From Sulfurimonas sp. (lineage in GTDB: Bacteria > Campylobacterota > Campylobacteria > Campylobacterales > Sulfurimonadaceae): a DNA stretch of 56,113 nucleotides. The notes under the pieces were generated by a model. It had not been told where the DNA came from and ran no database searches. It was given only the letters and a program-made list of their open reading frames with translations. The number at the start of each line of letters is the position of its first letter. The stretch's first letter is position 1. Positions 1 to 9,320 of this stretch are shown one piece after another. The stretch spans positions 24,254 to 80,366 of the forward strand of contig JAQTZE010000010.1 in assembly GCA_028687935.1 (NCBI GenBank), in the 5' to 3' direction. The translations under genes and the position numbers were made by a program.

Positions 1-127
1 ACGTCGAAGACGCAATCAAAGAGAATCCAGAAGATTATAAAGTAGAGATCATCTCTACAACAACTGGAGGATACGAAGCAGTTTCTCTTGGAAATACATC
101 AGTAACTACAACAATTACTGATGATGA
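1..127 (+). repeat. Direct repeat copy 1 inside the adhesin gene
   Basis: These 127 bases are identical to 1120-1246 and in the same reading frame (beginning VEDAIKENPEDY). The repeat probably extends upstream of the window, because it already matches at base 1. It is the end of a Calx-beta-like unit. Perfect nucleotide identity means recent duplication or gene conversion between modules. Confidence 0.95.
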
Positions 128-3100
128 TTCAATCACTGTAGCATCTATCACATCTGATACTCAAACTGAGGGAACAGCTGATAATAATTTAGTTCACACA
201 GTTACAATGAGCACAACATCAGTAAACGCAGAGACATATAGCTTCTCTCTTACAGATACAACAACTGAAGCAGCAGACCATGGAACACCTACATTTAGTA
301 ATGGTGTTACATACAATACGACTACAGGCCTTATCACAGTTCCAGCAGGTGTGAGTACATTTACAGTAGCAACAACAGTGACAGATGATGCACTTGCAGA
401 TAGCGGTGAATACTACACACTCAACATCGGTGGAGCTACTGCAACGGGTACAATCTTAGATGAGACAAACCCATATACTCCAAATGATCCTGATCAGCCA
501 AACGAAAAAGATGCAGGCGCAACCGTATCTCTCAGCGGTGACGCATCAGTATGGGAAGGTAACACAGCGACTTATACAGTGACAACAGATACAGTATCTA
601 CTTCTGATATCATCGTAACAGTACAAACGCAAGAAGCAGTCACAAACCCTGCAACAGGTGGTGTAGACTACGTAAGCGTTGCAAAAGATGTAACAATCCT
701 AGCAGGTAATACAAGCGCTACATTTACAGTAGAAACAACTGATGATGCACTTGCAGATAATGGTGAGAACTTCGTTGCAAAAATCATCAGCGCAAGCGGA
801 GCAGAGTTTGAAGCAGTAGCAATCGGCAATGCAACAGTGACAACAACTATTATCGATGCAACTGTAACAACACCACCTCCAGGTATTCCAGGAACACCAG
901 ACTCTCCAGATGCAGGGACACAACTCTCTATCTCAGGAGCAACATCTACACTTGAAGGTGACGCAGTAGAATATACACTCACTGTGACAACCGCACCTAA
1001 AGTTGATATGATCGTAGATGTAAAAATCTCTAATATCACAACAAACGGTGATGTTACCGTAGAAACAAAACAAGTAACAATCCTAGCGAATACAACAAGC
1101 GCTACATTCACTGTAGATAACGTCGAAGACGCAATCAAAGAGAATCCAGAAGATTATAAAGTAGAGATCATCTCTACAACAACTGGAGGATACGAAGCAG
1201 TTTCTCTTGGAAATACATCAGTAACTACAACAATTACTGATGATGACCATGTTCCAACAGCTATAAATGTAACAGCAAGAGTCTCTGAAGAGGGTTTAAT
1301 GGGTGGTATTGCAGATACCCTTGGTACAAATGCAAACGCAGATGACACTACAAATGTAAGAATTATTACCGGAAATATGGCGACTGATCTTGATGGTGAT
1401 GCACTAACTGTTTCGTTAACAGCGCCAACTGGTTTTGTAGATGCTAATGGCGCTGCAACTCCTATGACTTCAAATGGAAGTGCTATAACTTGGGTTGGAG
1501 TAGGAACAGATACATTGACTGGTTCTGCAAATGGTGCATCTGTAATCACTATCAATGTTGCAAACGATGGTAACTATACTGTGACACTTCTTGGGCCTGT
1601 AGATCATCCTCAAAATTCTGTGGAAGATATCGTCTCCTTTAATTTGGGTGTTCAGGTAAGTGATGGCGCAAATCCTGCAGTGAATGCAACTTTAAATGTT
1701 GTCATCGAAGATGATATGCCAACAGCAAATGATATTACTCAGGATGTTGTTATTCCTCTTCAAGATTCAAATATCATGATTATGATGGACGTCTCAGGAA
1801 GTATGGGTACAGCAGACTCAGGAGTTTATAGTACAAGTGGAACACAGCTTACACGCCTCGAAGTCGCGAAACAAGGTGTATATGATATGCTGGATAAGTA
1901 TGCGCTCATGGGTAATGTGCGCGTACAAGTTGGTACTTTCGCTACAAACCTTTCTACGCCAAACGCAACATGGATGAGCATTGCAGAAGCTAAAACCTAT
2001 GTTGCAAGCCTTACTGCTAATGGTGGAACAAATTATGATTATGGTCTTGATGGACTTGAGACTATGTTTGCTACATCTGGAAAAATAGCTGGAGCACAAA
2101 ACATCTCTTACTTTTTCTCAGATGGTGTACCAACGTATTCTGATACAAATCCAGGAACAGGTAACAATGGCTCTGTAACTGACGATGGAACAAATGGTAC
2201 AACGAATCTAGGTGATGGTATTGATGCTACAGAAGCTGCTGCTTGGATAGCATTTTTACAAGCAAACGATATCCTTTCCAATGCTGTAGGACTTGGAGCC
2301 AATGTGACTTCTAATTACCTGGATCCAATCGCTTACAATGGTTTAATTGACACAGATATTGATTCAATTATTGTACAAAATTTGCAAGATTTAAGTAATA
2401 ATCTAAACGCAACTCTCCCTGCACCACTTGCTGGTGATTTATTGTCAGGAAATGTCATAGACAGTGGTTTTGGTATCGGTGCGGATGGTGGCTATGTGAG
2501 TCAAATCACAATCGGTGGCGATGTATACACTTACAATGGAACAACACTTTCTGTAAGTGGTTCAAATAACACATATACATTTGATGCAGTTACAAATACT
2601 CTTGTAATAAAAACAGTACTTAAAAGTACATTGACAGTTGACTTGGATGATGGAAACTATACATTAGCGGCAAATCCGACTACGACAGCATCTTATACAG
2701 AACTTGTAAACTTTGAGCTTAGTGATAATGATGGAGATAAAGCTTCTGGAGTTATTACATTTAATATCACAAGAGAACAAGTACTTACGGATGATAGTGC
2801 AGTTGTTTATGAGTCTGCTATGCCAGCAGGCACAGACAGCGCAAGTACAGCTGAAATAGCAACAGGGAATATTTTGACAAACGATACGCTGCCAACTGGA
2901 AGTACACTTACAAATGTAAGCATCGGCAGTATCAATGGCGTTGTCAATGGTAACCTTATTACGGTGACGACCGCTGAGGGTAATACTCTTGTGGTAGATA
3001 AAACTACAGGCTCGTACACATATACACTTCTAAACGCAGTAGATCATGTGACAAAAACTGTTATAGGCACAAAAACTTTGGCAGAGAATACTTTCACGGG

Positions 3101-4997
3101 CACAAGTCTTGATGGTTGGGCACAAAGTACTACTGTCGCCAATGACACTAACCGTTTAGTCATTGATGGAAATGGTGATACAGCTACAAAAACTTTTGAT
3201 TTTGGAAGTGAGTATGCAAATACGACAGTAAAAGTAACGTTCGCTGCAGTGGCAAACAACAATTGGGATGGAGGAAGCGATGACTTTATCATCACAGTCA
3301 ATGGAGTTTCTAGAACTGCAGATTCATTTAGTGCGAGTCAGACACGAGCGTATGATTTTGATATACAGCTCGATGCAAATGGTAAAGCAGCATTTATATT
3401 AGAAAATTCTTCAAATAACAATAATGAAGATATATATATCGACAACTTTAAAATCACAGGTCCAGAGTTTACATATTCCTATACAGACACAGCGATAGAC
3501 AGCTTTACTTATACGGTAGTTGACAGCCAAGGGTTTGATTATAGTGCAAAACTGGATATCACTATACATGATGATAAACCGCTTGTAAATGAAGCGACAG
3601 CAGTTTCTATATCACTTCCAGATAATATGGATGTAAATATTATGTTTACACTTGATGTTTCAGGTTCTATGAGTGAAGCTGTTGCTGGTAGTACAAGACT
3701 AGAAATTGCTAAAGTGGCACTTATTTCTACTATTAATGAATATGCACAGCAGGGTATAGTAAATGTAAATCTAACACTCTTCAATGCGCAAGGTAAGAGT
3801 ATGGGTTGGATGAGTTCTACGGATGCAATTGCCTACATAAATAAATTGTCAATGAATGGAAGTACAATTCAATACAATGGTTCGAACATTACGGGACTTA
3901 CGGATGTATATACCAACTATGAGGCGGCTGTAGCTGTCACAGCAAGTGGGTATAGCACAAATATGCCTTTAGCTGATAAAACTGTAGCATTCTTTATCTC
4001 AGATGGTGCACCAACAAAAGAATACAATGATGCAACAACAAATTTGACAGATGTAACAAATGCAAATACACTCGATAATGTTGGAACTGGTTATCTTGAT
4101 AGTAGTTATGTAACAGCATGGACAAACTTTATTAGCAGTAATAATATTGACCTAGAAGTCATTGGTATCGGAACAGGACTAGATGAAACTTATCTCGATA
4201 TGGTACAGGTAATGGCAGGAAAAGATCCTCTCGTTACGACAGATGTTTCAAAACTAGAGACTATTATGCTTGCAACTATCGAGTCTGTGGAAGGAACCCT
4301 TTATGGCACAGATGGCAATGCTGGAATCGTGTTTGGTGCAGATGGTGGACATATTCTTGAAATGGTCTATTACGCAGATTATGTGGATGCAACAAATATG
4401 GGGGTTGGAACGACTTATGCATATAATGGAGCAAATCCAATACAGACAATTACGCTCAGCGAAGGCACGATGGATCTTAACTTTGAAACAGGTAAGTATA
4501 TTTATACTCCTACTACAAGTAGTAATATGGATATTACTGAGCATTTCAAAGTAAGTGTCACAGATGCGGACGGAGATAGTACACTCAATAAAGATTTGAG
4601 CTTAATTATTGGTATAGATGAAACATATGTATATAATGGGACAGCTATAGACGCAGGAGCAGGGTTTGATACTATTACTCTTGCTGCAAACCAAAATCTT
4701 GATACGATAGACTTTTCAAAATTAGACAATATCGAAAAAATTGATATGACAACGGGTGATCATACAATTAATAATCTAACACTCAATGATGTTCTTGATA
4801 TGACGAGTACAAGCTCTAATCATACTTTAGTTATTGAAGGAGATGCTCTTGATGCTCTGAATGTAGATACAAATGGATGGAGCCAAAGCAGTGTTACGCC
4901 TAATGCTGCAAATGGCACAACAACGTATGAATACTCAAACGGTATAGATAGCGTTTCTTTAGTTGTTGATGACAACGTTCCTACACAGATAATCTAA
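1..4997 (+). CDS. Large repetitive surface/secreted protein (type I secretion adhesin-like), 5' end outside window
   Basis: The frame is open from base 3, well before the first ATG at 207, so this is the 3' part of a larger gene (at least 1,660 codons here). Two Calx-beta-like units, rich in Thr, Val and Asp, lie near 520-870 and 910-1245. Two von Willebrand A domains follow, each with a DxSxS metal site (DVSGSMG near 1790, DVSGSMS near 3655). Each is followed by a GADGG motif (near 2480 and 4336) of the kind seen in T1SS-143-type repeats. A weak RTX-like motif (DAGAGFDTI) and a short hydrophobic C-terminus (VPTQII) resemble type I secretion signals. There is almost no cysteine, which suits an extracellular adhesin. 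No secretion genes are in the window. A role in adhesion or biofilm is inferred from domain composition; the ligand is unknown. Confidence 0.85.
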   Translation, partial: VEDAIKENPEDYKVEIISTTTGGYEAVSLGNTSVTTTITDDDSITVASITSDTQTEGTADNNLVHTVTMSTTSVNAETYSFSLTDTTTEAADHGTPTFSNGVTYNTTTGLITVPAGVSTFTVATTVTDDALADSGEYYTLNIGGATATGTILDETNPYTPNDPDQPNEKDAGATVSLSGDASVWEGNTATYTVTTDTVSTSDIIVTVQTQEAVTNPATGGVDYVSVAKDVTILAGNTSATFTVETTDDALADNGENFVAKIISASGAEFEAVAIGNATVTTTIIDATVTTPPPGIPGTPDSPDAGTQLSISGATSTLEGDAVEYTLTVTTAPKVDMIVDVKISNITTNGDVTVETKQVTILANTTSATFTVDNVEDAIKENPEDYKVEIISTTTGGYEAVSLGNTSVTTTITDDDHVPTAINVTARVSEEGLMGGIADTLGTNANADDTTNVRIITGNMATDLDGDALTVSLTAPTGFVDANGAATPMTSNGSAITWVGVGTDTLTGSANGASVITINVANDGNYTVTLLGPVDHPQNSVEDIVSFNLGVQVSDGANPAVNATLNVVIEDDMPTANDITQDVVIPLQDSNIMIMMDVSGSMGTADSGVYSTSGTQLTRLEVAKQGVYDMLDKYALMGNVRVQVGTFATNLSTPNATWMSIAEAKTYVASLTANGGTNYDYGLDGLETMFATSGKIAGAQNISYFFSDGVPTYSDTNPGTGNNGSVTDDGTNGTTNLGDGIDATEAAAWIAFLQANDILSNAVGLGANVTSNYLDPIAYNGLIDTDIDSIIVQNLQDLSNNLNATLPAPLAGDLLSGNVIDSGFGIGADGGYVSQITIGGDVYTYNGTTLSVSGSNNTYTFDAVTNTLVIKTVLKSTLTVDLDDGNYTLAANPTTTASYTELVNFELSDNDGDKASGVITFNITREQVLTDDSAVVYESAMPAGTDSASTAEIATGNILTNDTLPTGSTLTNVSIGSINGVVNGNLITVTTAEGNTLVVDKTTGSYTYTLLNAVDHVTKTVIGTKTLAENTFTGTSLDGWAQSTTVANDTNRLVIDGNGDTATKTFDFGSEYANTTVKVTFAAVANNNWDGGSDDFIITVNGVSRTADSFSASQTRAYDFDIQLDANGKAAFILENSSNNNNEDIYIDNFKITGPEFTYSYTDTAIDSFTYTVVDSQGFDYSAKLDITIHDDKPLVNEATAVSISLPDNMDVNIMFTLDVSGSMSEAVAGSTRLEIAKVALISTINEYAQQGIVNVNLTLFNAQGKSMGWMSSTDAIAYINKLSMNGSTIQYNGSNITGLTDVYTNYEAAVAVTASGYSTNMPLADKTVAFFISDGAPTKEYNDATTNLTDVTNANTLDNVGTGYLDSSYVTAWTNFISSNNIDLEVIGIGTGLDETYLDMVQVMAGKDPLVTTDVSKLETIMLATIESVEGTLYGTDGNAGIVFGADGGHILEMVYYADYVDATNMGVGTTYAYNGANPIQTITLSEGTMDLNFETGKYIYTPTTSSNMDITEHFKVSVTDADGDSTLNKDLSLIIGIDETYVYNGTAIDAGAGFDTITLAANQNLDTIDFSKLDNIEKIDMTTGDHTINNLTLNDVLDMTSTSSNHTLVIEGDALDALNVDTNGWSQSSVTPNAANGTTTYEYSNGIDSVSLVVDDNVPTQII
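1120..1246 (+). repeat. Direct repeat copy 2 inside the adhesin gene
   Basis: Exact copy of 1-127. After base 1246 the copies diverge: copy 1 leads into another Thr-rich module and copy 2 into the region before the first VWA domain. Recombination between the copies would remove or add 1,119 bp (373 codons) in frame. Confidence 0.95.
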
Positions 4998-5013
4998 TAT
5001 TATCTTTTCTATT

Positions 5014-5045
5014 AAGCGAGGCTGTTGCCTCGCTTCTTCTTTTTC
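5014..5045 (+). terminator. Intrinsic terminator of the adhesin gene
   Basis: Perfect 8-bp stem (AAGCGAGG at 5014-5021 with CCTCGCTT at 5028-5035), 6-base loop CTGTTG, followed by a pyrimidine/T-rich tract. It starts 16 bases after the adhesin stop codon. Confidence 0.85.
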
Positions 5046-5069
5046 TGCAATCAAACTGTAATCACTTTA

Positions 5070-5078
5070 TGTTAAAAT
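5070..5078 (+). promoter_or_regulatory. Extended -10 promoter for the two-component operon
   Basis: TGTTAAAAT matches an extended -10 (TGn plus TAAAAT at 5073-5078). It lies 28 bases before the response regulator ATG, just after the terminator of the preceding gene. No good -35 hexamer is visible, which is common in Campylobacterota. Confidence 0.5.
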
Positions 5079-5106
5079 AGTAAATTAACTCTTTAGGATT
5101 GTTTTT

Positions 5107-5781
5107 ATGAGCGCAAATATTGTCATAGTAGAAGATGAAGAGGATTTACTCGAGCTTATTGAGTACAATCTCACAAAAGAGGGCTTTGAGACCATAGGTT
5201 TTTTAAATACAAAAACGGTGGCTCAGATACTTGAAGAAGAGGAGATTGATCTTCTTATCATGGATAGAAACCTTCCTGGAGTTGAGGGAAGTGAATTTGT
5301 CGCAAAGCTTCGTGAAGATGGGATACTCACACCCGTAATATTTTTGAGTGCCAAGAATAGTGACTCGGACATAGAAGAGGGCTTTGAACGTGGTGGCGAT
5401 GACTATATCACCAAGCCTTTTAATATGAAAGAGCTCATTTTACGTGTCAAATCCGTACTCAAACGCACAAGTAAAAAACTGAGTGAAGGCAAAATAGCAT
5501 ACAGAGATCTGCTTTTGGATAAAAGCACGCGAAGTGTGAGTGTCGATGGACGCGATATTGATGTGACAAAACTCGAGTTTGATCTGCTTTATGAGTTTAT
5601 CATCAACAAAAACAGTGTACTTGACCGTGACTATCTTCTTGAAAATGTTTGGAGAGATGCAGAGAATTATCAATATAGAACAGTCAACGTAGCAATCAAC
5701 CGTCTCAAAGAAAAAATAGATCCAGACAAAAGCAAAGAGTATATCCAGAGCGTACGCGGAATAGGGTATAAACTGTGCTAA
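5107..5781 (+). CDS. OmpR/PhoB-family response regulator
   Basis: DNA-binding response regulator of 224 residues. The N-terminal receiver domain (about 3-115) has the acidic pair near the N-terminus (VEDEED), phosphoacceptor Asp53 (LIMDRNLPG) and the conserved Lys in DDYITKPF. The C-terminal winged helix (about 130-224) carries the RTVNVAINRLKEKI recognition region and ends in the family pattern SVRGIGYKL. ATG 5107 has AGGA 8 bases upstream. It overlaps the downstream histidine kinase by 7 bases, so the two form a cognate pair. The layout resembles PhoB/PhoR, but no Pho genes are nearby and the signal cannot be read from the sequence. Confidence 0.93.
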   Translation: MSANIVIVEDEEDLLELIEYNLTKEGFETIGFLNTKTVAQILEEEEIDLLIMDRNLPGVEGSEFVAKLREDGILTPVIFLSAKNSDSDIEEGFERGGDDYITKPFNMKELILRVKSVLKRTSKKLSEGKIAYRDLLLDKSTRSVSVDGRDIDVTKLEFDLLYEFIINKNSVLDRDYLLENVWRDAENYQYRTVNVAINRLKEKIDPDKSKEYIQSVRGIGYKLC

Positions 5782-7169
5782 AAATCCACCAAGTCTTTAT
5801 TATAAAGTTCCTTCTGCTTTTTGTAGGTACTCTTTTTGTAACCTCTTTGGTAAGTTATATCGCACTTAAATCGAGTATCATTGAGCACAACAAAGAGCAT
5901 CTCAAAAACGCAATACAACTTATCAATTTAGAGATTGATAAAGAGGAGAGTCTTGAAAAACTTACTGCTCAAATAAGTAAGGCTACAGGACTTCGAGCCA
6001 CATTTGTAAATGATGAAGGAGTCGTTGTTGCTGAGTCCGAAGTAGACAAAGAAACGATGGAAAACCACGGATCGAGATATGAGATTATGCAATCTAACAG
6101 TGAAGAATTCGCTCATATTGTGAGATATTCCGAGACTTTAGAAGTTGACTTTTTGTATGTTGCAAAGAAGATACTTTATAAAGAGAAGCCAATGTATATC
6201 AGGCTCTCTATGAGTTTGGCAAAAGTGATGGAGGATTTTTATGCTCTATGGATCAATCTCGCACTCTTGTTCTTGATCATACTCATTGTTGCGTTTTATG
6301 CTTCTTGGCGTATGAGCAAGAGAGTAGTTTACGATATTGAGCAGCTGACAAACTATCTCGATGAGATCTCCAATAAAAACTACAAAGCGATTATCAAGAC
6401 GAAATATTTTTATGAGTTTCTTCATATTTCTCTTTTGCTGAAAAATCTTGTCAAAAAACTGAGTAACCGTGACAAACAAAAACGCAAGTACACAGCAAAA
6501 CTTAGGCTTGTGAACAAGCAGCGAAATGATATCCTCTCCGCTATCTCCCATGAGTTTAAAAATCCTGTAGCTTCTATCATCGGCTATGCCCAAACACTAG
6601 AAGATGATCCTGAAATAAACCCAAAAATAAGAGAAAAATTTTTGGAAAAAATAAGTTCAAACGGCGAAAAAATCTCCAAAATGCTTGACAGACTCGCACT
6701 CTCAGTCAAGCTTGACAATAACGACCTTGAAATACGTACAAGTGAGTTTAACCTTAAATCTTTATGTGAAGAAGTCGCGGCTAACCTCTTGCTAAAGTAT
6801 AAAGATAGAGAGATAATTTTACATCTCTACGAGCAGAGAGTTTTTGCAGATAAAACCATGATAGAACTCGTTCTTATAAACTTACTCGATAACGCACTCA
6901 AATATTCGCAAAATGATGTCCACCTTACGATGAACAATGATGTTGTCTCTGTTGAAGATAGCGGCATAGGAATAAAAGAAGAGCATCTTGACAAAGTGAC
7001 GTCGAAGTTTTATCGAGTTGAAAAAAACTCTTGGGACAACTCAATGGGAATAGGATTGGCAATGGTGAGTTATATTTTAAAAGCGCATAACTCTACTTTG
7101 CATATAGAATCAACCTTTGCAAAAGGTTCGACTTTTAGCTTTAGCATCAAAGAGATGATAAAAAAATAG
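5775..7169 (+). CDS. Membrane sensor histidine kinase, partner of the preceding regulator
   Basis: 464 residues. TM1 lies at about 7-30 and TM2 at about 155-177, bracketing a periplasmic sensor region of about 125 residues that I do not recognise. A HAMP-like linker leads to the HisKA domain with phosphoacceptor His259 (SAISHEFKNPV), then an HATPase domain with N-box (INLLDNALKYS), G1 box (VEDSGIGI) and G2 box (SMGIGLAMVSYI). All catalytic motifs look intact. Translation is probably coupled to the response regulator through the 7-base overlap. The N-terminus has no cleavable signal peptide and is predicted to stay in the inner membrane. The stimulus is unknown. Confidence 0.92.
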   Translation: MLKIHQVFIIKFLLLFVGTLFVTSLVSYIALKSSIIEHNKEHLKNAIQLINLEIDKEESLEKLTAQISKATGLRATFVNDEGVVVAESEVDKETMENHGSRYEIMQSNSEEFAHIVRYSETLEVDFLYVAKKILYKEKPMYIRLSMSLAKVMEDFYALWINLALLFLIILIVAFYASWRMSKRVVYDIEQLTNYLDEISNKNYKAIIKTKYFYEFLHISLLLKNLVKKLSNRDKQKRKYTAKLRLVNKQRNDILSAISHEFKNPVASIIGYAQTLEDDPEINPKIREKFLEKISSNGEKISKMLDRLALSVKLDNNDLEIRTSEFNLKSLCEEVAANLLLKYKDREIILHLYEQRVFADKTMIELVLINLLDNALKYSQNDVHLTMNNDVVSVEDSGIGIKEEHLDKVTSKFYRVEKNSWDNSMGIGLAMVSYILKAHNSTLHIESTFAKGSTFSFSIKEMIKK

Positions 7170-7212
7170 CAAAACGCAATATTTTCGCTTTGAATTTTAT
7201 ATCTTGGTTATA

Positions 7213-7247
7213 TTTTTACCTCAAGAAGTTTTCAACAGAGGTAAAAA
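7213..7247 (+). promoter_or_regulatory. Perfect inverted repeat enclosing the ribosome binding site of the small HTH gene
   Basis: TTTTTACCTC (7213-7222) and GAGGTAAAAA (7238-7247) are exact reverse complements separated by 15 bases. The right arm contains the Shine-Dalgarno GAGG and the A of the ATG at 7247. In a read-through mRNA from the kinase gene this would hide the start site in a hairpin. If transcription instead starts from the TATATT at 7209-7214, the left arm overlaps the -10/+1 region and the repeat would be an operator with arm centres 25 bp apart. Either reading implies control of the small HTH gene. Confidence 0.6.
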
Positions 7248-7459
7248 TGAAAGATTTTCACGGAGTCATAAAAAGCTTAAAACGCCATATAGCAAATGGT
7301 AAAGAGATAAAAGTCTTGGACAAAGAGGTTGCGCAGGTTCTTGATATCTCACAGGCAAAATTTGCGACTATAAAAAAGCGAAACTCTACTCCCTATGAGA
7401 GCGTTTTAAAGTTTTGCAAGAGAGAAAAACTCTGTTGCTCTGAGATCTTTTTTGATTAG
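7247..7459 (+). CDS. Small HTH DNA-binding protein (CI-repressor-like fold)
   Basis: 70 residues from ATG 7247. I prefer this start to the upstream TTG at 7190 because GAGGTAAAA gives a good ribosome binding site and residues before it look non-coding. The protein resembles the N-terminal DNA-binding domain of phage CI-type repressors (KEVAQVLDISQAKFATIKKRNSTPYESVLKF is a helix-turn-helix pattern). The C-terminus has a Cys pair (KLCCSEIFFD). There is no dimerisation or LexA-like domain. It lies after the two-component operon and its stop overlaps the dnaX stop on the other strand. Autoregulation through the inverted repeat at its start is plausible but unproven. Confidence 0.75.
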   Translation: MKDFHGVIKSLKRHIANGKEIKVLDKEVAQVLDISQAKFATIKKRNSTPYESVLKFCKREKLCCSEIFFD

Positions 7460-9255
7460 ATCTTAGACTGAATCGTTACTTTTTTTGCCTCAAAGAGCTC
7501 TATAGCTTTTTGTACCATAGGCTCTTGAGTAATATCCGTTCCATTTATCTCCACCACTGCGTTTGAAGTATCGGAGCAATTACTCACACAACTCGCACTG
7601 CCACCCATCTCAGCATCTTCAATCATGGAAGTACTTTGTTCTTCTTGCATACTTGGCTGTATAAAGTGCTGCGTGTCCAAATCTGCAATATTTGATTCAT
7701 CTTCATAGAAGTCATCGTTAGGCTGCGTTTGAGGTTTCTGCTCTATTTTTGGTTCTATTTTTTCTTGGACTTTTGTGCATGGAAGATTTTTTATTTGTGT
7801 ACTAAAGCCATAGACTTCACGCACAAGTTGTTTTATAGCCGAGTAGCCATGTGTCAGAGTTTTTTTACACGCTTCATCTGCACAACTCTCCCAAGATAAA
7901 ATGCCATCTTCATAAGATATAAACTCTATACTTTTTGTAAAACACTCTCCAAGCTCGTAATTTCTATCTTGAACCTTCAAACGCAGCTCTTCAAAAAGTT
8001 TATTTATTTGAGGTGCTTGTGGAACGGGTTTTTCCTCTATAAGAGGCTCTGGAGTTGCAGGAATATTTTCTACTTCTTCGAAAACTTGTGGAGAAATTGG
8101 CTCAGCGACTTTTTGAGGAGTCTGTTGCGTTTGAGCTGTTTGTTGTGTCACTTGTACCTGTGTCGGCGTGCTTATAGTTGTTCTTTGTATATCTTTTTGC
8201 AGTGACTCTATCATCTGGTCTACTTCTTTGATACGAAGCGCTTCAACCATTTTGAAAAAGATAAGAGAGAGGACAAAAGAGCCGTCTGCGTTTATATGAA
8301 AGAGTGCTTTGGAGTCACTGAGTATTCTAAAAAATCTGTCTAAAACCAAAGTAGAGAAGAGGGCATCGCCGTTGTACATCTTCTCTTTGAGGTAGGCGAT
8401 AAGCTCATCAACGACCATCTCAGCTTCATAATCTTCGAGTGTTTTTGTATATTCGACAAGTTTTGCATACTCTTTGGCAAAGACGGCATCAAAGATATTT
8501 GTGATGAACTGAGGATCGACAAGACCGAGCATATCGGTAACTGTGCGAACATCCACATGATTTTTAGAGTAGATGATAGCTTGATCAAGAAGCGTGAGGG
8601 TATCACGAAGACTCCCACTTCCGCTGCGTGCGAGTATCTCGAGTGCATCTGTTTCATACTCTATTTGCTCAAGATGCAGGATATGGGCGAGATGATCGAC
8701 TATCTTTTTGACACCGATACTTTTGAAACGAAAATGTTGGGTTCGGCTAAGAATTGTTGCTGGAAGTTTGAGTGGATCGGTCGTTGCTAAGATAAATTTC
8801 ACATATGAAGGAGGCTCTTCAAGTGTTTTGAGTAGAGCATTAAAAGCCTCTTTTGTGAGCATGTGCACTTCATCGATGATAAAGATTTTGTACCTTGCAC
8901 TTGAAGGTTTGTATTTTGTCTGTTCTACGAGATCACGGATATCATCTATCTTTCTCGAAGATGCGCCGTCCATCTCGACGATATCTATGTGACGGTTTTC
9001 TAAGGCCAAAACGCAGTTCTGACAAACGCCACAAGGATGATGACTCACTCCCTCTTCACAGATAAGAGCTTTGGCAAAGATACGCGCTGTTGAAGTCTTT
9101 CCGCTGCCTCTAAGACCTGAGAAAAGATAAGCGTGAGAGAGTCTGTTTGAATCAAGTGCTAGCGAGAGTGTCTGCGCAACGCTCTCTTGCCCGATGAGCT
9201 CTTCAAAGTTCGAGGGGCGGTATTTTCTTGCTAAGACTTCTGAACTTGATTTCAA
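7456..9255 (-). CDS. dnaX: DNA polymerase III subunits gamma/tau
   Basis: Clamp-loader ATPase that loads the beta clamp during replication. AAA+ motifs are clear: LARKYRPSNFEELIGQ at the start, Walker A GLRGSGKTSTARIFAKAL, a four-Cys zinc module (CEEGVSHHPCGVCQNC), Walker B IIDEVHML, sensor 1 LATTDPLKLPATILSR and the SGSGSLRDTLTLLDQA sensor 2 region. A Pro/Gln/Glu-rich linker and tau-like C-terminal segment follow. The frame opens at a GTG (9267) without a ribosome binding site. A TTG at 9255 has GGAG six bases upstream and gives an N-terminus closer to E. coli DnaX, so I chose it (599 aa). The stop overlaps that of the convergent HTH gene. Confidence 0.95.
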   Translation of the reverse strand: MKSSSEVLARKYRPSNFEELIGQESVAQTLSLALDSNRLSHAYLFSGLRGSGKTSTARIFAKALICEEGVSHHPCGVCQNCVLALENRHIDIVEMDGASSRKIDDIRDLVEQTKYKPSSARYKIFIIDEVHMLTKEAFNALLKTLEEPPSYVKFILATTDPLKLPATILSRTQHFRFKSIGVKKIVDHLAHILHLEQIEYETDALEILARSGSGSLRDTLTLLDQAIIYSKNHVDVRTVTDMLGLVDPQFITNIFDAVFAKEYAKLVEYTKTLEDYEAEMVVDELIAYLKEKMYNGDALFSTLVLDRFFRILSDSKALFHINADGSFVLSLIFFKMVEALRIKEVDQMIESLQKDIQRTTISTPTQVQVTQQTAQTQQTPQKVAEPISPQVFEEVENIPATPEPLIEEKPVPQAPQINKLFEELRLKVQDRNYELGECFTKSIEFISYEDGILSWESCADEACKKTLTHGYSAIKQLVREVYGFSTQIKNLPCTKVQEKIEPKIEQKPQTQPNDDFYEDESNIADLDTQHFIQPSMQEEQSTSMIEDAEMGGSASCVSNCSDTSNAVVEINGTDITQEPMVQKAIELFEAKKVTIQSKI

Positions 9256-9320
9256 ATTGGACTCCACGTGTTAGTTGGGTGGATTTTAGCATTTATAGGG
9301 TTAAATTATTATCAAATCAA

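Noticed and set aside
668..1555. Long minus-strand open frames opposite the adhesin (up to 156 codons)
   Set aside because: They mirror the Thr/Val-rich repeats of the real gene, have low-complexity Val/Ser/Ala composition, no ribosome binding sites and no family resemblance.
5107..7169. Naming the two-component pair phoBR
   Set aside because: Similarity is only at family level; no Pho boxes or phosphate transport genes are present in the window.
7247..7459. Phage remnant because of the CI-like HTH
   Set aside because: No integrase, other phage genes or attachment repeats are nearby; base composition matches the surroundings.
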